Positions 34,333-42,603 of a DNA stretch of 47,683 nt are shown one piece after another (position 1 is the stretch's first letter; each line of letters begins with the position of its first letter). The stretch is from positions 1-47,683 of the forward strand of contig CAKZLA010000231.1 in NCBI GenBank assembly GCA_937124525.1. Direction: 5' to 3'. The notes under the pieces are model-generated. The model worked only from the letters and a program-made list of their open reading frames with translations. It did not search any database and had not been told where the DNA came from. A program made the translations under genes and the position numbers. Source of the stretch: an uncultured Desulfobacterium sp. (GTDB lineage Bacteria; Desulfobacterota; Desulfobacteria; Desulfobacterales; Desulfobacteraceae).

Positions 34333-35763
34333 ATGAACACTCTAAATGTTTCCATGCTGAAAGGCATTGTGGGAGAGCGCAATGTAAAGGATGACCCGGC
34401 AGATCTCATGGTATATGGATCTGATAGTTCCGTTCATGCGGCCAAACCCTGGGTTATAGTTCGACCTGAAACCGTTGAACAGGTTCAAGAAATAATGAAA
34501 TATGCCCATGAAAATAAAATTCCCATCGTCACCCGGGGGGCAGGCTCCGGTATGTGTGGTCAAACGGTTCCCATCAATGGAGGTATTTCCCTTGATATGA
34601 AAAAAATGAACCGAATTTTGGAAATCAACCCCTCGGATGTCTACTGCAGGGTGGAACCGGGTGTGGTGGATGATGACCTTAATGCCGCACTCAAACCCCA
34701 TGGGGTGTTTTACCCCCCCACCCCGGCATCCAGTCGCATCGCCACCATCGGGGGGGAAATCGGTAACAATGCCAGCGGCGTAAGATCTGTAAAATATGGT
34801 GCCACCCGGGATTCCGTATTGGGCCTTAAGGTAGTGCTGCCCGGGGGTAAACTGGTGACAATGGGTGCCAGAACACGTGTGGAGGCCACCGGATACCAAC
34901 TGCACAAACTCATTGTGGGATCAGAAGGCACATTGGGTGTGGTGGTGGAAGCCACCTTAAGTTTTGTACCCATACCAAAATACAGGTGCCTGGGCATGGC
35001 CAATTTTGATCGACTGGAAGATGCCGGTAATGCCATTGCCGACATCATGGCAGGAGGAGTGATTCCCTCCATGCTGGAACTGGTGGACAATGTGGCCATA
35101 AAGGCGGTGAACAAAACCATGGATCTGGGGCTGCCGGATGTGGAGGCGGTGCTCTTGTACGAAGCCGATGGCATGGTCAAAGAGGCCGTGGATTATGAGA
35201 TTGATACCATGAAGGCCCTGTGTAAAAAGAACAATGGCAAGGGGCTAACCAGCAGCTTTGATCCCAACGAACGGGCCAAAATATTCATGGGCAGAAAAAA
35301 ACTCTTCCCGGCCTTGTCCAAATTCAGTGAAGTGCTCTCCAGTACCGCCCTTGCCGATGACATGGCCGTGCCCTACTCCAAAATGGCGGAAATGGCCCGG
35401 ACAATCCATGAAATTGCCGCTAAAAATAATCTCATCATGACTGCCTATGGCCACTGCGGTTCGGGATGCATGCACACCAAAATCCTCATGGAACCGGCTC
35501 GTCAAGATCAATGGGAGTCTGCCAGAAAAGCCGTGTCCCAGATCTATGAATATGTTCGTTCGGTCAAGGGCACCACTTCAGCGGAACACGGCATCGGCAT
35601 CTCCAAGGCCGCGGCTTTTAAAAAAGAAAAAGCAGACTCCCTGGATCTCATGTCCCAGATCAAAAAAGCTTTTGATCCCCATGGAATACTCAACCCGGGA
35701 AAGCTCATGGATGCACCGGCAGACTGGGTGACAGCCACGGATTTAAGGTACATGGTGGCCTGA
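34333..35763 (+). CDS. FAD-linked oxidase, GlcD/D-lactate dehydrogenase type
   Basis: A 476-residue flavoprotein of the GlcD / D-lactate dehydrogenase (VAO/PCMH) family. The FAD-binding PCMH domain covers about 35-215, with VTRGAGSGMCGQTVPINGG, then GGEIGNNASGVRSVKYGATRDSVLGL, both characteristic. The C-terminal FAD-oxidase domain ends with the family signature TSAEHGIGISKA and FDPHGILNPGK. 'aataagga' precedes ATG 34333. The following genes are an HdrC/MvhD-like iron-sulfur protein and LarA. Together they look like a module that oxidises lactate (or a similar 2-hydroxyacid), with the iron-sulfur protein accepting electrons. Substrate identity is inferred from the larA neighbour. Confidence 0.88.
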   Translation: MNTLNVSMLKGIVGERNVKDDPADLMVYGSDSSVHAAKPWVIVRPETVEQVQEIMKYAHENKIPIVTRGAGSGMCGQTVPINGGISLDMKKMNRILEINPSDVYCRVEPGVVDDDLNAALKPHGVFYPPTPASSRIATIGGEIGNNASGVRSVKYGATRDSVLGLKVVLPGGKLVTMGARTRVEATGYQLHKLIVGSEGTLGVVVEATLSFVPIPKYRCLGMANFDRLEDAGNAIADIMAGGVIPSMLELVDNVAIKAVNKTMDLGLPDVEAVLLYEADGMVKEAVDYEIDTMKALCKKNNGKGLTSSFDPNERAKIFMGRKKLFPALSKFSEVLSSTALADDMAVPYSKMAEMARTIHEIAAKNNLIMTAYGHCGSGCMHTKILMEPARQDQWESARKAVSQIYEYVRSVKGTTSAEHGIGISKAAAFKKEKADSLDLMSQIKKAFDPHGILNPGKLMDAPADWVTATDLRYMVA

Positions 35764-35955
35764 TTGCACCTCTTTTCTGCTTAAAACCGGGATAAAAGAG
35801 TGAAACGCTAAGGCATTGGGGGCTTCTTAATTGATTTATCCTTTAATACACCCAGGCCTTGGAATTTTCAGACATTGCCCTGCTTGGATGATAGATCAAG
35901 ACTCACCGAATCTCCTGACCCATAAGTTTAGCAGATTGAACAGACTATGTAAATT

Positions 35956-35978
35956 CAGCACTGGATGAACCAGTGCTG
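35956..35978. promoter_or_regulatory. Perfect 9-bp hairpin upstream of the iron-sulfur protein gene
   Basis: cagcactgg (35956-35964) and ccagtgctg (35970-35978) around a five-base loop. No T run follows, so it is more likely an operator or mRNA-processing structure than an intrinsic terminator. It lies in the 374-bp gap between the dehydrogenase and the iron-sulfur protein. Confidence 0.4.
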
Positions 35979-36051
35979 ACGCATGAAAAAAATCATTATT
36001 TTTTGCATTAATTTGTCGCAATAATCACAAACAAAACAAAAAGGAAAATCG

Positions 36052-36132
36052 GTGAATTCGAAGCTGAAACCCGACGAACTTGGCGTACCCAGTACCCCCA
36101 AGTATCCCCTTTTTCATAAAAATACGGAATAA
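36052..36132 (+). CDS. Possible 26-residue small ORF or leader peptide
   Basis: GTG at 36052 with 'aagga' six bases upstream opens 26 codons (NSKLKPDELGVPSTPKYPLF...) ending in TAA 36132, only five bases before the ATG of the iron-sulfur protein. Spacing suits translational coupling. The sequence is proline-rich and not recognisable. It may be a real microprotein, a leader peptide, or chance. Confidence 0.3.
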   Translation: MNSKLKPDELGVPSTPKYPLFHKNTE

Positions 36133-36137
36133 AACAC

Positions 36138-37091
36138 ATGGAAACCATAACAAAGGTTCGAGAATTCAAACCCACCCACCTGGAAAAATGGAAAAATAAT
36201 CTGGATAGCTGTATCCGTTGCGGCTATTGCTATGAGCACTGCCCTGTTTTTAAATATGATCGATGGGAATCCGACGCCCCCCGGGCAAAAATGATCATGA
36301 TATTCGGTCTTTTGTCAGGACAGCTGGAGCCCTCCACCTACATTGCGGACAAAATTGCCTCATGCTTTCATTGCGGACGGTGTGTGGCCGCTTGCTCCAG
36401 CGGCGTTCCCCTGCTGGACATCTTCACCGATGCCAAGCGGGATTTTGCCGGCACACAATGGGAAAGTAGCGGTACCACCACCCTCACCGGACCGGAGTGT
36501 GCAGCCTGCCTGGCCTGTGTCCGGGCCTGCCCCCATGAGGCAAGAAATTTTGTGGACGGTAAAATCGTCACCGATATTGTTAAATGTCAAAGCTGCGGTG
36601 CCTGCCTGGACGTCTGTCCGAACAAGGCGGTGTTCACCCACCTGAGCTGTGGCACAGATCAGCAGGCATTGAACCGTGAAATCGGCCAATTTCTTGCAAA
36701 AGATAAGGCCAAGGCCATTGTGTTTGGATGCAACTGGTCCTATTATCCCGATCTCCAGTCCTCCTCAATGGAAAGTATCATGCCTGAAGAGTACAAAATA
36801 CTCATCAACATGTGCGGTGGCAGACTGGAAAAACCCCTGCTGCTGGAACCCTTTTTAAAAAACGGATGGGGGGTCCTGGTGGCCTGCTGTCCAGATGGGG
36901 ATTGTGAGCATGATGGAAACATAAAAGCTAAAATCCAAGTGGCCTCCATTAAAAAATTTCTGGCCCAGATCAATATTGAACCGGAACGTATTGAACTTGT
37001 GCAAATTGCCCATGGAGACAAGGCAGGATTCCAGTCTGCCATTGATGAATTCATGAAAAAAATCAATGAACTTGGCCCCATTAAAAAATAA
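36138..37091 (+). CDS. Multi-cluster iron-sulfur protein: HdrC-like ferredoxin fused to MvhD-like domain
   Basis: A 317-residue protein. Four 4Fe-4S motifs come in order: CIRCGYC-x3-C (Cys 25, 28, 31, 35), CFHCGRC-x3-C (about 75-85), CAACLAC-x3-C (about 120-130) and CQSCGAC-x3-C (about 152-162). The first pair matches the HdrC / GlcF-type two-cluster domain, the second pair a bacterial ferredoxin. The C-terminal half (AIVFGCNWSYYPDL to LVACCPDGDCEHDGN) is the MvhD/FrhD-like domain that passes electrons to heterodisulfide-reductase-type flavoproteins. It probably relays electrons from the upstream FAD dehydrogenase toward an HdrA-type partner or the quinone pool. The fusion of HdrC and MvhD parts in one chain is less common than separate genes. 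Confidence 0.85.
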   Translation: METITKVREFKPTHLEKWKNNLDSCIRCGYCYEHCPVFKYDRWESDAPRAKMIMIFGLLSGQLEPSTYIADKIASCFHCGRCVAACSSGVPLLDIFTDAKRDFAGTQWESSGTTTLTGPECAACLACVRACPHEARNFVDGKIVTDIVKCQSCGACLDVCPNKAVFTHLSCGTDQQALNREIGQFLAKDKAKAIVFGCNWSYYPDLQSSSMESIMPEEYKILINMCGGRLEKPLLLEPFLKNGWGVLVACCPDGDCEHDGNIKAKIQVASIKKFLAQINIEPERIELVQIAHGDKAGFQSAIDEFMKKINELGPIKK

Positions 37092-37281
37092 TAGAAACCA
37101 GAGACTTGGCTTCAACATTGGCCATCTTCTGGACGAGGAACTGGCTTGCGTCATTGGCGTTTTTACTGGATTGTTCTTCTATTCAATACAGACGGAATAA
37201 CACAAGCCACCCTTTTTATACCAACCCCTGACCGGCATGGCCAAGGTTCGAATTAGGCCTTTAAAATCAAAGAGGAAAAAT

Positions 37282-38532
37282 ATGAAAATAAGCGTTCCCT
37301 ACGGAAAAAAGGGAGAACTCACCGCTGACATCAATGACAGCATTGCCCCGGTATTTCTGGAAGCCAATGATGTGAATATCGGCGACACCAACCTTTTGAT
37401 TAAAGGGGCCATGGCATCCCCCAATGAAAGCAAAAACCTGTCAGAATTTCTGGGCGATGCAAAGGACCTTTTGATCATTGTCAATGATGCCACCCGCCCC
37501 ACCCCCACCAAAACCGTATTGGATGCCATCTGGGATGACATTAAGGCCATCCCGGTTAAATTCATCATTGCCACCGGGGCCCACCGGGGACCCACCGAAG
37601 AAGAATTTATTCAAATCTTCGGTTCCCACTACGAAAACATCAAGGATAATATCCTGGTCCATGATGCCTTAAAAGATGAAGAAATGGTGTTCCTTGGCAC
37701 CTCATCCAACGGCACGGAAATGTCCGTGCATGAAGCCGGTGTCAACGCCCACAAAATCATCATCATCGGCTCTGTGGAGCCCCATTATTTTGCCGGATAC
37801 ACCGGGGGCCGCAAATCCTTTCTTCCCGGCATTGCCTCCTATAAAACCATTGAACAGAACCACAAACTGGCCCTGGGTCCCGAGGCGTGTGCCCTGGCCC
37901 TTGAAGGTAACCCCGTGCACGAAGATATGGTGGATGCCCTGAAGGTGGTGAAAAAAGAGATTTTTGCCATCATGACGGTGCTGGACAAAAACCACAAGGT
38001 GTACGCTGTCACCGCCGGGGATATTTATGCCTCCTTTGACGCGGCCATTGAACGGGCCAACGAAGTATTTTGTGCCCCCATTGAAAAAAAGGCGGACATT
38101 GTGGTGTCCGTGGTGAAGTTTCCTGCGGACATTGATCTGTACCAGGCCCAGAAGGGCATTGACAATGCCAAGCTGGCCCTGAAGGAGGATGGCATTCTCA
38201 TTCTGGTGGCCAAATGCCGTTGCGGCATCGGCGGCAAAGCCTTTGCCGATCTTCTGGGTAGCTGTGACACCCCCCAGGAGGTATTGGATACCATTGAAAA
38301 AGGGTATAAACTGGGATATCACAAGGCAGCCAAAATGGCGGAAATCGGACGCTGGGCAGAGATGTGGGGGGTCACCGATGTACCGGATGAAGAGCTCTCA
38401 CAACTGTTTATACGGCCTTTTAACAGCCTCCAGGAGGCCCTGGACAAGGCCCTGGAACAAAAGGGCACCAATGCAGATGTCATGTTCCTCATGGACGGCA
38501 GCCTCACCGTTCCTATGCTCCAGAGCAAATAA
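37282..38532 (+). CDS. larA: Nickel-pincer lactate racemase family protein (LarA)
   Basis: About 416 residues from ATG 37282, chosen for the 'agagg' six bases upstream; an ATG at 37237 would add a basic, non-conserved lead. LarA motifs: NDATRPTPTKTVL (about 70-85), ATGAHRGPTEEE with the catalytic His (about 107-118), SVEPHYFAGYTGGRKSFLPGI with the second His (about 172-192), and a Lys in the last region that binds the pincer cofactor precursor. LarA interconverts D- and L-lactate, using the Ni-pincer nucleotide made by LarBCE, none of which is in the window. Some family members racemise other 2-hydroxyacids. Neighbouring FAD dehydrogenase and iron-sulfur genes support a lactate role. Confidence 0.88.
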   Translation: MKISVPYGKKGELTADINDSIAPVFLEANDVNIGDTNLLIKGAMASPNESKNLSEFLGDAKDLLIIVNDATRPTPTKTVLDAIWDDIKAIPVKFIIATGAHRGPTEEEFIQIFGSHYENIKDNILVHDALKDEEMVFLGTSSNGTEMSVHEAGVNAHKIIIIGSVEPHYFAGYTGGRKSFLPGIASYKTIEQNHKLALGPEACALALEGNPVHEDMVDALKVVKKEIFAIMTVLDKNHKVYAVTAGDIYASFDAAIERANEVFCAPIEKKADIVVSVVKFPADIDLYQAQKGIDNAKLALKEDGILILVAKCRCGIGGKAFADLLGSCDTPQEVLDTIEKGYKLGYHKAAKMAEIGRWAEMWGVTDVPDEELSQLFIRPFNSLQEALDKALEQKGTNADVMFLMDGSLTVPMLQSK

Positions 38533-38568
38533 CAGGCATTGCATCCAGAAAATGTAATCATCCAATGG

Positions 38569-38697
38569 GGCATCCTTCATATTGACCCCAAAGTACTTTC
38601 ATAAAAAAAGACCGCTGGAGAGGAACGCATCCTTTCAGCGGTCTTTTTTATTTTTACTCCCAGTGGGCACCCTTAAATACTTTTTAAAAGGGGCACC
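38569..38697 (+). repeat. Dispersed palindromic repeat, copy C with an inserted terminator
   Basis: The left end ggcatccttcatattgaccc, then aaagtactttca, matches copies A, B and D. The right end cttaaatactttttaaaagg-ggcaccc pairs back to it. The middle is replaced by a strong rho-independent hairpin (38603-38649). It lies between convergent genes. Confidence 0.5.
38603..38649. terminator. Bidirectional rho-independent terminator
   Basis: aaaaaaagaccgctg (38603-38617) and cagcggtctttttt (38636-38649) form a perfect long stem with an A run on one side and a T run on the other, placed between larA (plus) and the QmoB-like gene (minus). It can end both transcripts. Confidence 0.85.
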
Positions 38698-38763
38698 CGG
38701 GGTCTATCTAAACCAGGGGCCCATCAGGCCCCCGGATATCTCACTTCAAAAAGGTCTCAGGTC

Positions 38764-40338
38764 TTAAAGCTTTTCGGCAAACGCATTGACCTTGCCGGCA
38801 AACTCCCGGGCCATGTTGGATGCAATGGTGGTAAACACCACCCGATCCTTATTGAGTCCCATGTTTTCCAGTCTCTGACGAATCTCTTCCACACGCCATC
38901 CAGCGTAGATATTTCCCCGTTCTGCCTTGCAGTTTCCTTCATGACAGGCGGCAACCATGACGCCATCGGCACCTTCCACAAGGGCATTCATGATGAAATC
39001 CACATCCACCTTACCGGCACAGGGAACCTTGACCATGCGGAACCCGGCGGGCATTTCATGGCCAAACTGAGCCGCTGCTTCCCCGGCTTCCAGGGCAGAG
39101 TTTTTGCAGCAAAAGGCAACAATGGCGGGAGTCGCGTCGTCAACGGAGGCCACGGCCTCTTTAACACCGCTCTTTAAATCAACATCGGAAAACTCACCCA
39201 GCTGAATGGCATCCATGGGACACTCACTGGCACAGATACCGCATCCCTGACAGGCTGCCGGAGAAATAACCGCAGCCCCGTCCTGCCAGAAAATGGCACC
39301 ATGGGGACAACAGCGATAGCAAGTGAGACAGATGACGCACTTGGTATCATCCACCAGGGCAATGTCCTCGGTGAGGGTACGAACTCCATCACCAATGAGG
39401 GCTTTCACCTGCAATGCCACATTGGCAGCATCCACATCGTTCTGGGCAACATAGATGCCCTCTCTGTTGGATTTCACCGGAAAGCGATGCACATTGTTGC
39501 TGGGCAGAAAACCATCCACATCGGTATCAATGCCAAGGGTTTCAGCAATGCCAAGATTGTTGGGACCCACCACAACCCCCTCTTCCACCACCACATAATC
39601 AGGTTCCAGCTCAATGTCAGCCCGGACCACGGGGTCGGTGATAACAATTTTCAGCTTGTCCTGATCCTGCTCAATGGTGGGCATGGTTTTGGGTTTAAAG
39701 CACACCACGCCTTCATTTCTACCCTGGGTAAAGAGCCGCTCCAGTCCTTTTCCACCCACTTTCACATTACCCGCATAGATGTAGGACCGGCAATTTTCCA
39801 GTTTCTGAACTTCCAGGGCGGACTCAAGTACCCTGCCCGTGGCTGCCGGGTCGCCTTCCTGGCCAAATCCGGATAAAAAAGCCACGGTGCTGCCGCTGCC
39901 GTTGACCAATTTTGCTTTTCCGGCATCCTCTGCCAGCAGGGCTTCCAACTGGCTCTGGCTGATCACCTTCTCATTAAGAGCCAGACCATATTGAGTGTTT
40001 AAAGGCACACTGGTGTACTGGGGGGCCACCACCACGGCACCAAAGGTAGCCTCGCAGGTCTCTTCCCCTTTGCCAAGGGTGACCCTAAAATCACCGGGCA
40101 CACCGGCAATGGCAACCAGGGAGGCACCATCCTGGATTTCCACAAGCCCGGCGTCCTGCATCTCTTTACTGCATCCGGCACCACATGCACAGGCGGTTTT
40201 ATTCCCAATCACCACGGCCTTATAGCCCTGGGCCGCGATCTGGGCTGCGGTAGTAAGACCGGCCTTACCGGCCCCCACCACCAGGACATCTTTATTAATC
40301 TGAACCTCAACTATTTTACTGCTTTTTTCTGCTATCAT
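38764..40338 (-). CDS. HdrA/QmoB-like flavoprotein with two ferredoxin clusters and MvhD domain
   Basis: A 524-residue protein. An N-terminal FAD motif VLVVGAGKAGLTTAAQIA (about 18-36) with a nearby CACGAGC (Cys 50, 52, 56) precedes an HdrA-like body, two 4Fe-4S motifs (CVICLTC-x2-CCPHG near 331-345 and CQGCGICASECP near 362-374), and a C-terminal MvhD-like domain (AIVAFCCKN, PCAGKVD, ACHEGNCKAERGN). This order matches QmoB of the sulfate-reducer Qmo complex, but the genomic context is metV-metF rather than apr/sat. It is the last gene of the operon and overlaps the QmoA-like gene by 4 bp. Probably it moves electrons between methylene-THF reductase and another carrier, perhaps by bifurcation. 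Confidence 0.83.
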   Translation of the reverse strand: MIAEKSSKIVEVQINKDVLVVGAGKAGLTTAAQIAAQGYKAVVIGNKTACACGAGCSKEMQDAGLVEIQDGASLVAIAGVPGDFRVTLGKGEETCEATFGAVVVAPQYTSVPLNTQYGLALNEKVISQSQLEALLAEDAGKAKLVNGSGSTVAFLSGFGQEGDPAATGRVLESALEVQKLENCRSYIYAGNVKVGGKGLERLFTQGRNEGVVCFKPKTMPTIEQDQDKLKIVITDPVVRADIELEPDYVVVEEGVVVGPNNLGIAETLGIDTDVDGFLPSNNVHRFPVKSNREGIYVAQNDVDAANVALQVKALIGDGVRTLTEDIALVDDTKCVICLTCYRCCPHGAIFWQDGAAVISPAACQGCGICASECPMDAIQLGEFSDVDLKSGVKEAVASVDDATPAIVAFCCKNSALEAGEAAAQFGHEMPAGFRMVKVPCAGKVDVDFIMNALVEGADGVMVAACHEGNCKAERGNIYAGWRVEEIRQRLENMGLNKDRVVFTTIASNMAREFAGKVNAFAEKL

Positions 40339-41483
40339 TTGCTCCCCCCCAGATAATTCATGGTCGCAAGGGCGACATTTCCAGCACCTGCAATGGTGGC
40401 GGCAATACTTCCGGGGCCTCCGGCCGTTCCGGCAACAAACACACCTGAATCGCCAGGGGCTGTGTCAAGAAAGCCATCCTGGTTCACAGGGATATTTAAA
40501 ATTTCAGAAATCTTTGCTGTGTCCATACCGGGCATGATTCCCACAGAGAGCACCACAAGATCAAATTGTTCCGATGAGGGCGTTCCCTCGTCTTCGGCCA
40601 TATGACGAAGTTCAAGGCTATCACCTTCCAGGGGATAGATATCCACAGGAATGGTTCTGACAAATCGAACATCTTCTTTTATTTTCTCATAAAACATCGG
40701 GAATTCTTTGCCGCTGTTCTGGATATCAATGTAAAACATGGAAATCTCAGCTTCAGGATCGGCATTTTTTGCCACCCCTGCCATGCGCATGGCATAGGGA
40801 CAGCACACCTCAGAACACCAGAGGTTGCCCAGACGCTCATCCCTGGAACCCACACACTGGATAAAGGCAATTCGTTTGGGTGTTTCTCCATCCGAAGGAC
40901 GTACCAGAGACCCATTTTCCCGAATGATATTTTCAAGATCAAGGCCGGTGATAACATTGTCCCATTTGTCATACCCATAGGTACCCTTCAGGTTAGGATC
41001 AAAGGGGGTATATCCTGTGGCAACAACAACGGCATCAACGTCAACTACGCCTTCACTACCCAGTGTATCAATGTTCACTGCCCCTTCCGGTGCATCCGTT
41101 GCTCCGTCCGCAACAACATACAAGGGTGAATTATGATGGGAAAATCCCTTGAGAACACTCTGGGGAGCCACCTCTTCCACTGCACTTTTGGCAAGGGATA
41201 CGCTGAAGCCATCTTTTTTCTCAAAACCGCTGACTTGGGTTCTCAGATGTACATTGATCAAGGGCTCATTCACCACGTTGGCCAGCATCTCTTCCACACT
41301 GCAGGCACCGCACTGCTTACAGGTATCTGTGGCCTTGCAGGTAAATCCGATGCTGTGTCCACCCAGAAAGCAGGTTTTTTCCACCAACTCCACATTGATA
41401 TTCTGCCTGGAAAGCTCCCAGGCAGCAGTGAGACCGGCAATACCGCCACCAATGACCATCACTTTTCCGGTTTTACTATTCAA
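40335..41483 (-). CDS. HdrA/QmoA-like FAD-dependent oxidoreductase
   Basis: A 382-residue flavoprotein: FAD motif VMVIGGGIAGLTAAWELS (9-26), the HdrA-typical LVEKTCFLGGHSIGFTC with Cys 38 and 49, then CKQCGAC (55, 58, 61), the FAD-domain VVVATGYTPFDP, and FIQCVGSRD...WCSEVCCPYAM, diagnostic of HdrA/QmoA. No ferredoxin domain is attached, as in QmoA. The stop overlaps the next gene's start by 4 bp. Placed between metF and a QmoB-like gene, it likely forms a complex with both. 'aaggag' precedes the ATG. Confidence 0.85.
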   Translation of the reverse strand: MNSKTGKVMVIGGGIAGLTAAWELSRQNINVELVEKTCFLGGHSIGFTCKATDTCKQCGACSVEEMLANVVNEPLINVHLRTQVSGFEKKDGFSVSLAKSAVEEVAPQSVLKGFSHHNSPLYVVADGATDAPEGAVNIDTLGSEGVVDVDAVVVATGYTPFDPNLKGTYGYDKWDNVITGLDLENIIRENGSLVRPSDGETPKRIAFIQCVGSRDERLGNLWCSEVCCPYAMRMAGVAKNADPEAEISMFYIDIQNSGKEFPMFYEKIKEDVRFVRTIPVDIYPLEGDSLELRHMAEDEGTPSSEQFDLVVLSVGIMPGMDTAKISEILNIPVNQDGFLDTAPGDSGVFVAGTAGGPGSIAATIAGAGNVALATMNYLGGSK

Positions 41484-41506
41484 TTTGGAAACTCCTTCTC
41501 TTGGGT

Positions 41507-42430
41507 TTAAACTTCAGGCCTTGGCAGTACTCCGGCTCTTTCGGCAATTTCAGGAACCTTATGTTCCCACTCGATGGCCATGAGATGAACGCCGGCCACA
41601 CCCTTCGTCTCCTTGAACTCTTGAATCTGCTCACAGGCAATTTTGATACCCTCGTCGGCCACCTTTTTCTTATCAACGCCCTGGAGCCGTTTGATTATCT
41701 CTTCAGGTACGTCCATGCCAGGTACTTTTTTCTGCATGTACCGGGCCATACCAATACTCTTCATGGGGGTGACACCGGCAAGGATGTACACCTTGTCCGT
41801 CAATCCCATCTCATTGGCCTGACGTACCCATTCCCTCATCTTGGGCATGTTGTAGATACACTGGGTCTGAACATAATCAGCACCGGCGGCAATTTTCTTG
41901 GCCAAACGGTGAACCCGCCACTCAAAGGGCTCGGCAAAGGGGTTCGCAGCAGCTCCGATGAACATTTGGGGGGGTACATCAATGTCTGCACCACCCAGAA
42001 ATTTTCCTTCATCACGCATTTTTTTCACCATGCCGATCAATTGCATGGAATCAATATCAAAAACCCCCTTGGCCTGGGGATGATCCCCAAAGGTCTGGTG
42101 ATCCCCGGAAAGGCAGAGCATGTTGCGAAGTCCATGGGCATAGGCACCCAGGATATCCGCCTGCATGGCCAGACGGTTTCTGTCACGGCATACCATCTGA
42201 AAATTGGGTTCTACGCCCTCTTCCAGACAAATCATGGAGGCAGCCCAGCTGGACATTCTGACCATGGCGGTCTGGTTGTCGGTGACGTTGGCCATGTCCA
42301 CCATGCCCTTCAAGGGTCTGATTTTCTCACGCAACGCCTCCACATTGGCACCCCGTGGCGGTCCCACTTCCCCGGTAAAGGCAAAATGACCAGCCTCAAG
42401 CGTTCTTTCCAGTTTACTTCCTGATTTCAT
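41507..42430 (-). CDS. metF: Methylenetetrahydrofolate reductase, acetogen-type MetF
   Basis: A 307-residue TIM-barrel protein: FAFTGEVGPPRGANVEAL at 15-32 replaces the 'SFEFFPP' start, then LCLSGDHQTFGDHPQAKGVFDID, GADYVQTQCIYNMPKMREWV and ILAGVTPMKSIGMARYM. This is the MetF form that pairs with MetV in acetogens and sulfate reducers, reducing methylene-THF in the methyl branch of the Wood-Ljungdahl pathway (or running in reverse for acetate oxidation). It lies between metV and the HdrA/QmoA-like gene, separated by 173 and 23 bp. It is clearly different from the other MetF at 950-1825. Confidence 0.92.
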   Translation of the reverse strand: MKSGSKLERTLEAGHFAFTGEVGPPRGANVEALREKIRPLKGMVDMANVTDNQTAMVRMSSWAASMICLEEGVEPNFQMVCRDRNRLAMQADILGAYAHGLRNMLCLSGDHQTFGDHPQAKGVFDIDSMQLIGMVKKMRDEGKFLGGADIDVPPQMFIGAAANPFAEPFEWRVHRLAKKIAAGADYVQTQCIYNMPKMREWVRQANEMGLTDKVYILAGVTPMKSIGMARYMQKKVPGMDVPEEIIKRLQGVDKKKVADEGIKIACEQIQEFKETKGVAGVHLMAIEWEHKVPEIAERAGVLPRPEV

Positions 42431-42603
42431 ATTCTTTTCTCCCTGAATTTATTAAATATGATGATCCGTAAGAAGTCGGTTCCCGATTTTCACGCCGTAA
42501 CATGTTGCATAAAAACAAATTCAAATGACAACATGATGCGCCAAAATAATTAAGAATCGCCCCGTTTATGAGATCATCAAATATGTTTCATCACCGGATC
42601 TGT

